Below, piece by piece: positions 8,320 to 15,909 of a DNA stretch of 64,000 nucleotides. Source of the stretch: Flavobacterium limicola (lineage in GTDB: Bacteria > Bacteroidota > Bacteroidia > Flavobacteriales > Flavobacteriaceae); contig NZ_RBXA01000002.1 of assembly GCF_003634755.1 (NCBI RefSeq), forward strand, positions 186,001 to 250,000. The letters are read 5' to 3'. The notes under the pieces are model-generated. The model was not told the DNA's origin. It ran no database searches and saw nothing but the letters and a program-made list of their open reading frames with translations. The position numbers and the translations under genes are program-made. Numbering within the stretch: position 1 is the first letter of the stretch; each line of letters opens with the position of its first letter.

Positions 8320-10176
8320 TTACTGCGCAATAGGATCGTTGACGAAATACATTTTCATCATTCCTTTATTTTTGACTTCAATTTCACCTCTATATTCACA
8401 ATCAAAGTCATTTTTGATAATCTGATAGGTATGTTCCGATATATTAATTCTTCCTGGCTCCGAATTCGATTCCATACGAGAAGCAATATTTACGGTATCG
8501 CCCCAAATGTCATACGAAAATTTCTTGATACCAACCACTCCGGCTACTAAAGGGCCTGTGTTAATACCGATTCTGATTTTAAAATGAGTTTGGTTTTGTG
8601 TGATTAATTCTTCGGATATATTCACAAACCGGGCAATTTCGAGTGCTGCGAGTGTCATTTTATAAGCATGATCTCCAGTTGGAAATGGTAAACCACCCGC
8701 GCACATATAAGCATCACCAACGGTTTTTATCTTTTCAAGATTGTATTTTTCCATAATGGTATCAAATTTCGAAAAATAGTAATCGATGCTTTCTACTAGT
8801 TTTTCAGGAGGCAGTTTTTCTGCATAGTGTGTGAATCCCTCAAAGTCAGTAAATAAAACCGTCACCGATTCGAATTTTTTAGCTTGTACTTTTCCATTTT
8901 TCTTTAATTCAAGAGCCGTTTCTTCCGGCAAAATATTCAGCAATAAATTATTAGAACGATTTTTTTCTTCTTCAATAATGCTGTTCGTTTTTTTTACAAA
9001 TTTATAGCGTCGGTAAAAACCAATTGTGATTACCAAAACTAAGAATAAAGAAATTGCTGTTATGTATATGATGTTTTGTTGTCTTTTATCTTTTAATTTC
9101 TGGATTTCCGAATCTTTTTCGAGTAAATCGACTTCAGTTTGCTTTTGTGAAACTTCATAATTCGTTCGTATATCTGCCATTTGTTGCATTGATTTTAAGT
9201 TCGTTAAACTGTCCCTATATGCAATATGATTCTTGTAATATGCGAATGATGCAGCCATGTTTCCGGTTTTCTGATGCAATTGTGACAGTTTCAGGTTAGC
9301 ATTGCTGATTTGTTCTTTGAGTCCATATTTTTGAGCTAAATCCAGACTTCGTTTGGCATAGCTGAGAGAAGTTTTCCAATCATTTAAAGCTAAATAAATG
9401 TCGGACATGTAGGTCAGGTATTCTGAAATGGCATAATAATCTTTTAGTTCTTCCAGAATTTTTATGGCTTTACTAATATAGGTTTTCGCAAGATTATTGT
9501 TGCCGAGTTTTGCATGTATCATTCCAATATTACCCAGACTATAAGCAGTGCCAATTAAATAATCGGCATTATCGAAAATGATACTTGATTCTTTGAAATA
9601 TTTTAAAGCTAAATTGTATTTTTTGTTTTTCGAATATTCGTCACCAGCGTTTAATAATGCACTGGCTAAAGATATAGAATCATCGGTCTTCCTTAATAAA
9701 TGGATTGATTTGTTATAATAAATTTCGGCATTATCAGCATTTCCCATAATCGAATACACATCAGCTATAGCCATATAAGCTACACCTTCGCCAATAATAA
9801 ATTTAGCTTTGATTGCTGCTTCAACACTTTTGAAAAAAGCATTTAAGGCTTTGTCTAAATCGCCTCTGAGTCTATTTTTATTCCCTTTTTGGTAATATCC
9901 GCGATGGAGGTACAAATAGTTTTTTTCTAACTGGGACAGCGCAATAAGTTCATCGGCATATTTTAGTGACAATTCGAGATTATTGACTTCATTAAAAGAT
10001 AAATTTCTCAGTAATTCTAATTTCTCAGAATTCACCAGGCTATTTTTATGATAGATCTTCACAAGACTATCAGCCACTTTTTGATTTTGTGCAAATAAAC
10101 TTAGAAACTGGAAAAATATAAAAAATACAGAAAATAAGATTTTGACAAAATATTTAAAATCTCTTAAAAGTATCAT
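8320..10176 (-). CDS. TPR-containing class III adenylate cyclase
   Basis: Predicted to make cAMP from ATP. The 618-residue protein has an N-terminal hydrophobic segment (10-30, ending LFAQ), tetratricopeptide-type helical repeats (about 50-325), a coiled coil (335-365), a transmembrane helix (368-388), a short signalling linker and a cyclase homology domain (about 432-612). Catalytic residues look intact: metal aspartates Asp444 and Asp488, adenine-selecting Lys484 and Asp556 (IKTVGD, SYDIWGD), and transition-state Asn563 and Arg567. Lys plus Asp at the base-selecting positions favours adenylate over guanylate cyclase. The sensory part should lie in the periplasm. Its ATG overlaps the stop of the upstream 147-residue gene by 4 bases, so the two are probably translationally coupled. 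Confidence 0.9.
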   Translation of the reverse strand: MILLRDFKYFVKILFSVFFIFFQFLSLFAQNQKVADSLVKIYHKNSLVNSEKLELLRNLSFNEVNNLELSLKYADELIALSQLEKNYLYLHRGYYQKGNKNRLRGDLDKALNAFFKSVEAAIKAKFIIGEGVAYMAIADVYSIMGNADNAEIYYNKSIHLLRKTDDSISLASALLNAGDEYSKNKKYNLALKYFKESSIIFDNADYLIGTAYSLGNIGMIHAKLGNNNLAKTYISKAIKILEELKDYYAISEYLTYMSDIYLALNDWKTSLSYAKRSLDLAQKYGLKEQISNANLKLSQLHQKTGNMAASFAYYKNHIAYRDSLTNLKSMQQMADIRTNYEVSQKQTEVDLLEKDSEIQKLKDKRQQNIIYITAISLFLVLVITIGFYRRYKFVKKTNSIIEEEKNRSNNLLLNILPEETALELKKNGKVQAKKFESVTVLFTDFEGFTHYAEKLPPEKLVESIDYYFSKFDTIMEKYNLEKIKTVGDAYMCAGGLPFPTGDHAYKMTLAALEIARFVNISEELITQNQTHFKIRIGINTGPLVAGVVGIKKFSYDIWGDTVNIASRMESNSEPGRINISEHTYQIIKNDFDCEYRGEIEVKNKGMMKMYFVNDPIAQ

Positions 10177-10616
10177 GGGTTTGCAGCTAATTTTGGATCG
10201 ATGTGAAATGATTTAGAAGAATTTCCATCGGCATACACACTAAAATTGATAGTGTATTTGTCGAGTTTATGAACCAAATTTGAATCATTTTTAATCTTAG
10301 CAGTTGCGTTTCCAGATCTTCCTCCGATACCGTAAATGGTCGTGACATCAAAGAAATTCAAATCTCGGGATTCCGGTTCGTTAAAAATACTATCAATGGC
10401 AACGGAATAGCCTTTGTCATTTGTCACACCAATCCATCTGACATCTTGGTTGAGGTATACGTTAGATAAAAAGTCTTTCAAAGTTCCGTTTGGAGATCTT
10501 CCTGCATTATCGTCAGTTAAGGAACAAGCGTTATCAATATCCTCCTGTGATGGATTGCTCATTGCGTAAAGACTGCTGGCTTGAACAGTCAATGCGATTA
10601 CTACTTTTTTGCCCAT
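10173..10616 (-). CDS. Hypothetical protein coupled to the adenylate cyclase
   Basis: A 147-residue protein I cannot assign. It opens MGKKVVIALTVQASSLYAM and has alternating hydrophobic/polar stretches in the second half (TIYGIGGRSGNATAKI, KYTINFSVYADG), suggesting a small beta-sandwich; the end is FHIDPKLAANP. The hydrophobic start is too short and strand-like to call a signal peptide with confidence. An inclusion-body (AidA/PixA-like) beta fold is one possibility, unproven. It is first in a two-gene operon and its stop overlaps the cyclase start (ATGA), suggesting a shared role, for example as ligand, regulator or target. Confidence 0.7.
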   Translation of the reverse strand: MGKKVVIALTVQASSLYAMSNPSQEDIDNACSLTDDNAGRSPNGTLKDFLSNVYLNQDVRWIGVTNDKGYSVAIDSIFNEPESRDLNFFDVTTIYGIGGRSGNATAKIKNDSNLVHKLDKYTINFSVYADGNSSKSFHIDPKLAANP

Positions 10617-10991
10617 GATTATTATATTTAAAATTTATTAAATAGTAACTTAAATAGACCATTATAGAATGAGGCAGCTTAATTAATATATTGATATTTA
10701 GTAGTTAAGGGGCTTATTTTAATATCAAATTTAATATTTTTTTCAAGATCAACATCAGTTTACTATGCATGCATCACTACTGTAATTATCCATTTTTATA
10801 TAATTATGAAATGGAAATCCGACAGGAATAAAATAGTGACCGAAACTATCTTAGAAAGACCAAAATAGAAAATTAAGAATACATGTACAAAAAACCAAAT
10901 CAAATAAATATCTAAGTTATTACTAGTCAGTAAATTGAAGTTTATTTGTTACTTTAGTAGAACCAAAGAATAGTAATTAAAATAGATCATT
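10617..10991. other. 375-base divergent intergenic region
   Basis: AT-rich gap between the cyclase operon (leftward) and the YitT gene (rightward). It must contain both promoters, but I find only near matches to TAnnTTTG (for example TACTTTAG at 10950-10957, one mismatch, on the plus strand). No ORF, tRNA or strong hairpin is seen. Confidence 0.5.
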
Positions 10992-11873
10992 ATGATTACT
11001 GATCAAAATTCAATCAATTGGAAAAAAATATTTTGTTTTAAAAATATTAGTTTAAATTTAGTAGGAGTAGCCTTGATAACCCTTGCTTTAAAAGGTTTTA
11101 TGATACCTAATAAATTTTTAGATGGTGGAATTATCGGCATTTCAATATTGGTTCATGAAATTACAAAATGGCCTTTTGGAGTTTTGGTATTAATGTTTAA
11201 TATTCCTTTTTTAGTCATTGGAAACCGAATGTTAGGTAAAACATTTGCATTACAAAGTTTTTTGACGTTCTTGTTAATTGCTGTCAGTATGACTTTTTTA
11301 GATGTGGATCCCGTGACTTCAGATCCGCTTTTAATTGCATTGTTTGGTGGCTGTCTTATTGGTGTAGGGATGGGTTTGTGTATCCGAAGCGGTTCTACAG
11401 CAGATGGAGTTGAGATTCTGGCGTTATTGACTACCAAAAAAATTGGACTTAATGTCTCAGAAGTCATTTTTGCCTTGAATACGTTATTATTTCTTGCAGC
11501 TGCATGGTCTTTTGGAATTTCTACTGCTTTGTACTCTATTGTCACTTATTTTTCAGCTGTAAAATCTTTAGATTATATATCCCATGGTTTAGAACAATAT
11601 ACTTCGTTGCATATCATTTCTTCTAAAAGCGATTTGATTAAATCATTAATTGTCCAAAAATTTGGAAAAGGAATCACCATCATTAAAGGTGAAAGAGGTT
11701 ATTTGCCGGATAAATTTGACGTGAAATTAGATTGTGATATCATTGTCACCGTGGTAACCAGACTAGAATTACTCCGAATTAAAGAAGAAATCCGAAAACT
11801 AGATCCTAAGGCATTTATGTTTATTCAGTATATCAAAGAGGCCAGTGGCGGAATACTGCGAAGTATGAATTAA
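10992..11873 (+). CDS. YitT family membrane protein (DUF2179)
   Basis: A 293-residue inner-membrane protein with five to six hydrophobic helices in the first 200 residues (VGVALITLALKGFMIP, FGVLVLMFNIPFLVIG, a glycine-rich LIALFGGCLIGVGMGL) and a C-terminal soluble DUF2179 domain (about 215-285) ending LRSMN. This is the layout of the YitT/YebE family, whose transport function is not settled. It is a single-gene unit with its own upstream region. Confidence 0.85.
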   Translation: MITDQNSINWKKIFCFKNISLNLVGVALITLALKGFMIPNKFLDGGIIGISILVHEITKWPFGVLVLMFNIPFLVIGNRMLGKTFALQSFLTFLLIAVSMTFLDVDPVTSDPLLIALFGGCLIGVGMGLCIRSGSTADGVEILALLTTKKIGLNVSEVIFALNTLLFLAAAWSFGISTALYSIVTYFSAVKSLDYISHGLEQYTSLHIISSKSDLIKSLIVQKFGKGITIIKGERGYLPDKFDVKLDCDIIVTVVTRLELLRIKEEIRKLDPKAFMFIQYIKEASGGILRSMN

Positions 11874-12017
11874 TATTGATTTGGAACCACTTATAATTAA
11901 TGGTAAATGTATTCACTATTTGAACTTGGAGAAAAATAATAAGAAGTGGGAATTATGCAATAGGTTTAAAATGCAAGCTGGAATAAATTTCATAATTTTA
12001 TAAAAAAATTATAAAAT

Positions 12018-13061
12018 ATGATACCAACGAAGGGATATGCAGTACAGGATGCTAAGTCGGATTTAGCTCCATGGAATTTCGAAAGAAGAGAATTAGGACC
12101 GCATGATGTGCAATTTGATATTCAGTTTTGCGGAGTTTGTCATAGTGATCTTCATCAAATAAAAGATGATTGGGGAGGAGCAATATACCCGATGGTTCCC
12201 GGACATGAAATTGTAGGGAAGGTAGTCAAAGTAGGAAGTCACGTAAAGAAATTTAAGGTAGGTGATTTAGCAGGAACAGGTTGTTTGGTCGATTCCTGCA
12301 GAACTTGTGAAAATTGTAAAGAGGGTTTAGAGCAGTTTTGTTTAAAAGGAAGAACAGATACCTATAATGCTTTGGGACAAGACGGGGTAACTCCTACTTA
12401 CGGCGGGTATTCGGATACTATCGTAGTACATGAAGATTTTGTTTTACATATTTCAGATAAATTGCCTTTAGCTGCTGTAGCGCCTTTATTATGTGCCGGA
12501 ATCACTACATATTCACCATTGAGACATTGGAAAGTAGGAAAAGGACACAAATTAGCTGTTTTAGGACTTGGCGGGTTGGGTCACATGGCAGTAAAATTTG
12601 GCGTTGCTTTTGGTGCTGAGGTTACCGTCTTGAGTACATCAGCAAACAAAGAAGCAGATGCCAGAAAATTAGGGGCTCATAATTTTATAGTTACCAAAGA
12701 TGAAAAGCAACTGGCAAGTGTTGCGGGTTCTTTTGACTTTATTTTAGATACGGTTTCTGCTCCGCATGATTTGAATTTGTATTTATCTTTATTAAGAGTA
12801 AACGGAGTGCATATTTGTGTTGGAGTACCACCAACGCCTTATGAAATCCATGCTTTTAGTCTTATTGGAGGACGTAGAAGTCTTGCAGGTTCATTAATAG
12901 GCGGTTTGCCTGAAACTCAGGAAATGTTAGATTACTGTGCGGAACACGGAATTGTTTCTGAAATTGAAATGATTGATATAAAAAATGTGCACGAAGCGTA
13001 TGATCGAATGACAAAAGGCGACGTCCGTTACCGTTTTGTTATCGATATGGCGACGTTGTAA
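12018..13061 (+). CDS. Zinc-dependent NAD(P) alcohol dehydrogenase (YahK/cinnamyl-ADH type)
   Basis: Medium-chain dehydrogenase/reductase of 347 residues that oxidises or reduces alcohol/aldehyde pairs. Catalytic zinc ligands are seen at Cys38 (CGVCHSD), His63 (PGHEIVG) and Cys159 (LLCAGIT); the structural zinc site is Cys94, Cys97, Cys100 and Cys108. The Rossmann motif GLGGLGH (183-189) follows. The sequence resembles YahK and Ahr-type broad aldehyde reductases, which prefer NADPH. It is monocistronic and ends in a strong hairpin shared with the convergent tRNA gene. Confidence 0.9.
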   Translation: MIPTKGYAVQDAKSDLAPWNFERRELGPHDVQFDIQFCGVCHSDLHQIKDDWGGAIYPMVPGHEIVGKVVKVGSHVKKFKVGDLAGTGCLVDSCRTCENCKEGLEQFCLKGRTDTYNALGQDGVTPTYGGYSDTIVVHEDFVLHISDKLPLAAVAPLLCAGITTYSPLRHWKVGKGHKLAVLGLGGLGHMAVKFGVAFGAEVTVLSTSANKEADARKLGAHNFIVTKDEKQLASVAGSFDFILDTVSAPHDLNLYLSLLRVNGVHICVGVPPTPYEIHAFSLIGGRRSLAGSLIGGLPETQEMLDYCAEHGIVSEIEMIDIKNVHEAYDRMTKGDVRYRFVIDMATL

Positions 13062-13079
13062 ATAAATTATAAATGTAAA

Positions 13080-13114
13080 AACCCTAAACATTTTGATAAT
13101 GTTTAGGGTTTTTT
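13080..13114. terminator. Bidirectional terminator between alcohol dehydrogenase and tRNA-Arg
   Basis: A perfect 13-bp stem (AACCCTAAACATT at 13080-13092, AATGTTTAGGGTT at 13098-13110) with a 5-base loop TTGAT. T-runs follow on the plus strand (13109-13114) and, read in reverse, on the minus strand. It sits 18 bases after the dehydrogenase stop and 2 bases after the tRNA 3' end, so one hairpin can stop both transcripts. Confidence 0.9.
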
Positions 13115-13115
13115 G

Positions 13116-13189
13116 TGACCTTGACTGGATTCAAACCAGTAACCTCTTGAGCCGTAATCAAGTGCGCTATTCAGTTGCGCCACAAGGCC
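13116..13189 (-). tRNA. tRNA-Arg(ACG)
   Basis: A 74-base cloverleaf can be drawn: acceptor stem GGCCTTG/CAAGGTC (one G-U pair), D stem GCGC/GCGC, anticodon stem CTTGA/TCAAG with loop TTACGGC giving anticodon ACG (A34 is normally edited to inosine), T stem ACTGG/CCAGT with loop TTTGAAT, and discriminator A. The 3' CCA is not encoded. It is transcribed leftward, opposite to the flanking protein genes. Confidence 0.95.
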
Positions 13190-13233
13190 ATTTTTTACAA
13201 TTGGAGTGCTTATTAAGCGCCTTATTGCGGGTG

Positions 13234-13263
13234 CAAATATAAGTATAAATGTGTAATTTGCAA
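13234..13263 (-). promoter_or_regulatory. Promoter of tRNA-Arg
   Basis: On the minus strand TTG (13263-13261), a 19-base spacer and TATATTTG (13241-13234) match the Bacteroidota -33/-7 consensus. The start point would lie about 40 bases before the mature tRNA 5' end, leaving a short leader for RNase P. Confidence 0.75.
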
Positions 13264-13291
13264 GTCTAAATTTATAAAAAAACAAAAAAAT

Positions 13292-13804
13292 ATGCCGATA
13301 AAGAATCATATACGTGATATTCAGGGATTTCCCAAAGAAGGAATTTTATTTAAAGACATAACTCCGTTGCTAATTGATCCCGAAGCAAGGAATAAATGCC
13401 TTGAAATATTGCTCTCATCCTTAAAAAATAAGAAAATTGACAAGGTAATAGGAGTAGAGAGTCGTGGATTTTTCTTTGGAATGTTGATTGCACAAGAATT
13501 GAATGTTGGTTTTATTCCAGTTCGAAAACCGAACAAGTTGCCTTACGAAACGATTTCGGCGACGTATGATTTGGAATATGGAACCGATACTTTAGAAATT
13601 CATACCGATGCAATTCAAAAAGGGGACCGAATCCTAATTCACGATGATGTTTTGGCAACCGGAGGAACGGCTAAAGCAGTTTGTGAATTGGTGGAACGAT
13701 TGGGCGGTGAAATCGTGCAATGCAATTTCCTGATGGAATTAGCTTTCTTAAATGGAAGGGTAAAAATCAAAGGAAATGAAATTTTTGCTGCAATTACGTA
13801 TTAA
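13292..13804 (+). CDS. apt: Adenine phosphoribosyltransferase
   Basis: Purine-salvage enzyme joining adenine and PRPP into AMP. The protein is 170 residues, the family norm. It opens with IRDIQGFPKEGILFKDITPLL, typical of Apt, and carries the PRPP-binding loop ILIHDDVLATGGTAKA near residue 115-130. The start lies in a short gap after the divergent tRNA promoter. The last four bases overlap the end of the convergent BlaR1-like gene, which is unusually tight packing. Confidence 0.96.
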   Translation: MPIKNHIRDIQGFPKEGILFKDITPLLIDPEARNKCLEILLSSLKNKKIDKVIGVESRGFFFGMLIAQELNVGFIPVRKPNKLPYETISATYDLEYGTDTLEIHTDAIQKGDRILIHDDVLATGGTAKAVCELVERLGGEIVQCNFLMELAFLNGRVKIKGNEIFAAITY

Positions 13805-15231
13805 TCTAGCGCACGCGTCGTTACGTAGTACCTAAAACCAATAATTGCCATTTGCCATTTCTTGGCCTTTGCCAAATCCAAACGCTGCTTTGTGAAACTG
13901 GGTAAAATGACTTTATTTATTTTGGCTTCTTTTGTGTGTGGTGGCGTTGGGGGTATTGGAATTTCTTTAACATCAAGATTTGGTGGCACTTCCTTTTTGT
14001 AGTCTTTTATAGCATTTATATGATTAAAATGATTTTTTAGATGTGGATTGTCTTTTAAATTAGCACTAAAACCGAAGTTTATTTTATTTTCATTGTCCTT
14101 TTCTGCAAAAATATTAAAAGGTTTAATAGGTGATTTCCCATTAATTTGATTCACTTTTTTAATTCCTTCTTTGTTTTTCAATTCAACTTTAATGGCAACA
14201 ATTTCCTTGTTTTTGTTTAATTTAATATTTGAAAAATTCATTTCCAAATTATATTCTTCTTTAAAAAAATCTTTTTCAGCAATTAGTTCTTCCTCCGTTG
14301 AATTTGAAGCGACATGAAGTTCTACCTTTGTGCCATTGGCTACGACGGTAAATTCTTCTGCTTTCTCTTGCGCAACAACATTTATTTGGAAAAACATTAC
14401 AAATGCTACTAAAGCCGGCAGAACAAGCGTGTACTTCCAGGAATTCGATTTTTTTGATTGATTTTTGTTTAACATAACAATTCGTTTTTTGATTAATGAT
14501 TGATAAAAATGATTAGTAATGGCAACACAATTTTCGTGTGTTGTTATTTTTAAAAGCGTTAACTGATACGCTTTTTTGTCGGATATTTTTTTCGTGGCTT
14601 CGTTATCGGCAATGAATTCCAGGTTTTGTAAAATCGCTTTTTTGTACAACCAAATAAATGGATTGAACCAAAAAAGGATACAAAACAGTCTTGAAATCAA
14701 TACATCAACAGTATGATTTTGTTCGCTGTGAACTTTTTCGTGTTCCAAAATATTTTCTAGTTCGGAAATGCTGTATAATGACGAGTTGTAAACGATAGTG
14801 TTAAAAAAAGAGAACGGAGCGAGGTTGTCTTGTAAGTCAATAAATTTAAAATCGGCTTGACGTTTTATTATTTTTCCTTTAAATACTTTTTGTAAGCTGT
14901 AAAAATCAAAAGCAAATTTAGTTAATAGAAATAATGCACCAACGCAGTAGAGTGTTGCTAATCCAAGATAAATATATTCTTCTGTATGGTCTTCATTTAC
15001 AGTTGTAGTTATAGGTAATTATGACCAATCATAATTTATAGGAGTAGGTTCGACCCAGATTATTTTCGTAAAAACGACTAACGGCAAAAGAACGGAAGTA
15101 AATAAACCCAGTAACAGAAACCAACGATTGCTGGTAAAAAAGGTTTCTTTTCGCAACATAAAATGATAAGCCAAATAAAACAGCGCAATTAATCCACTGG
15201 ATTTGATAAGAAAAATATAGAATGCTTCCAT
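13801..15231 (-). pseudogene. BlaR1-like M56 metallopeptidase, interrupted by one in-frame stop
   Basis: The first 70 residues (from ATG 15231, MEAFYIFLIKSSGLIALFYL) contain two membrane segments and stop at TAA 15021-15019 after NYDWS. The same frame continues without shift through another 405 codons: LGLATLYCVGALFLL (a third helix), ISELENILEHEKVHSEQNH with the M56 zinc motif HEKVH, another helix (YTLVLPALVAFVMFF) and a low-complexity proline-rich tail. Read through it would be 476 residues. BlaR1 proteins sense envelope stress or beta-lactams and cleave BlaI. The stop separates the first helices from the catalytic site, so the gene is probably inactive, unless this is a sequencing error. 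It lies 23 bases downstream of blaI. Confidence 0.82.
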
Positions 15232-15254
15232 AAATATTGTTGTTACTATGTAGT

Positions 15255-15623
15255 TTATATTTCCTCTTTTTGATTTTCAATCATGGCTAAAATTTCCCGT
15301 AATTCAGCTGCGGAAATTTTTTCTTCTTTTGCAAAATGCGATACCATATTTTTATAAGAACTGTCAAAATAATTATCGATTGCCGTACTCATAAAGCGCT
15401 TTCTATAATCTTCTAAACTCACTATAGGATAATATTGGTGCGTGTTTCCAAAGGCATTGTGAGAAACAAAACCTTTTTCTTCGAGGTTGCGCACAATGGT
15501 TGAAAGTGTGTTGTAATGCGGTTGATCTTCTGTTATTTCTGCAAGGACTTCTTTTACGAATGCTTTTTTGAGCTTCCATAAAATGTGCATGATTTCTTCT
15601 TCTTTATTAGTCAGTTTTTGCAT
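15255..15623 (-). CDS. BlaI/MecI/CopY family transcriptional repressor
   Basis: A 122-residue winged-helix repressor: MQKLTNKEEEIMHILWKL opens the first helix, EDQPHYNTLSTIVRNLEEKGFV is the recognition-helix region, and the C-terminal helices (about 85-120) make the dimer. ATG 15623 is preferred over the in-frame upstream start because the extension crosses the operator. It is first in an operon with the BlaR1-like gene. Two inverted repeats just upstream are its likely operators, so it should repress its own operon. In related systems BlaR1 cleaves the repressor; with that partner broken here, induction may be lost. Confidence 0.9.
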   Translation of the reverse strand: MQKLTNKEEEIMHILWKLKKAFVKEVLAEITEDQPHYNTLSTIVRNLEEKGFVSHNAFGNTHQYYPIVSLEDYRKRFMSTAIDNYFDSSYKNMVSHFAKEEKISAAELREILAMIENQKEEI

Positions 15624-15658
15624 GATTTTTTTATTTAAATCAAATTTACAACTAATTT

Positions 15659-15705
15659 TATAGTTACGCAACTATAAATGCAGTTTAATAACTATTTTTA
15701 TAGTT
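15659..15705 (-). promoter_or_regulatory. Tandem BlaI-type operator palindromes
   Basis: Two inverted repeats share the half-site ATAGTT/AACTAT: TATAGTT-ACGC-AACTATA at 15659-15676 and AACTAT-TTTT-ATAGTT at 15690-15705. They lie 36-82 bases upstream of the repressor ATG. Palindromes of this spacing fit dimer binding by BlaI-family proteins; promoter overlap is inferred. Confidence 0.7.
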
Positions 15706-15779
15706 TTTTTAACTTCTAACAGTAGCTTTTGGAAACTGTAAGATCTTTTAATCAGAGAAATAATTATGAAAATGAGGTT

Positions 15780-15892
15780 GCGTGAGGGGTAAAAGCTAGC
15801 TGCCGAAGTAGCGCGTATAGCCCGACGCTATAAAGAAAAGGGGCCAGTAACGATGTTGTTGCTAAGCCCCTTTTTTTTATAGGGTCACGCCC
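15780..15892. repeat. Structured intergenic element with GCGTGA/TCACGC ends
   Basis: The region is bounded by GCGTGAGGGG (15780-15789) and GGGTCACGCCC (15882-15892), whose GCGTGA/TCACGC ends are inverted repeats. Inside are a TAGCG...CGCTA hairpin around ATAGCCCGA, and the GGGGC hairpin described as a terminator. I recall similar GGGCGTGACCC...CCCTCACGC blocks in Flavobacterium intergenic regions, but cannot verify this here. Confidence 0.55.
15840..15878. terminator. Strong GC-rich terminator downstream of the MFS gene
   Basis: GGGGC (15840-15844) pairs with GCCCC (15866-15870); inside it AGTAAC pairs with GTTGCT, giving a long interrupted stem. Eight T follow on the plus strand, and on the minus strand the hairpin is followed by TTTTCTTT. 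The only adjacent gene ending here is the leftward MFS gene, so minus-strand use is likeliest. Confidence 0.75.
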
Positions 15893-15909
15893 AAAGAATG
15901 ATAATGGAA

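Noticed and set aside
11153..11545. A 130-residue ORF opposite the YitT gene
   Set aside because: It lies wholly antisense to a real membrane-protein gene and lacks any recognised motif.
13103..13309. A 68-residue minus-strand ORF
   Set aside because: It runs through the tRNA-Arg gene, its promoter and the terminator; no protein-like signal is left.
15029..15280. An 83-residue ORF overlapping the BlaR1 start in another frame
   Set aside because: The true frame is shown by the conserved membrane segments and continues past the TAA to the HEKVH motif.
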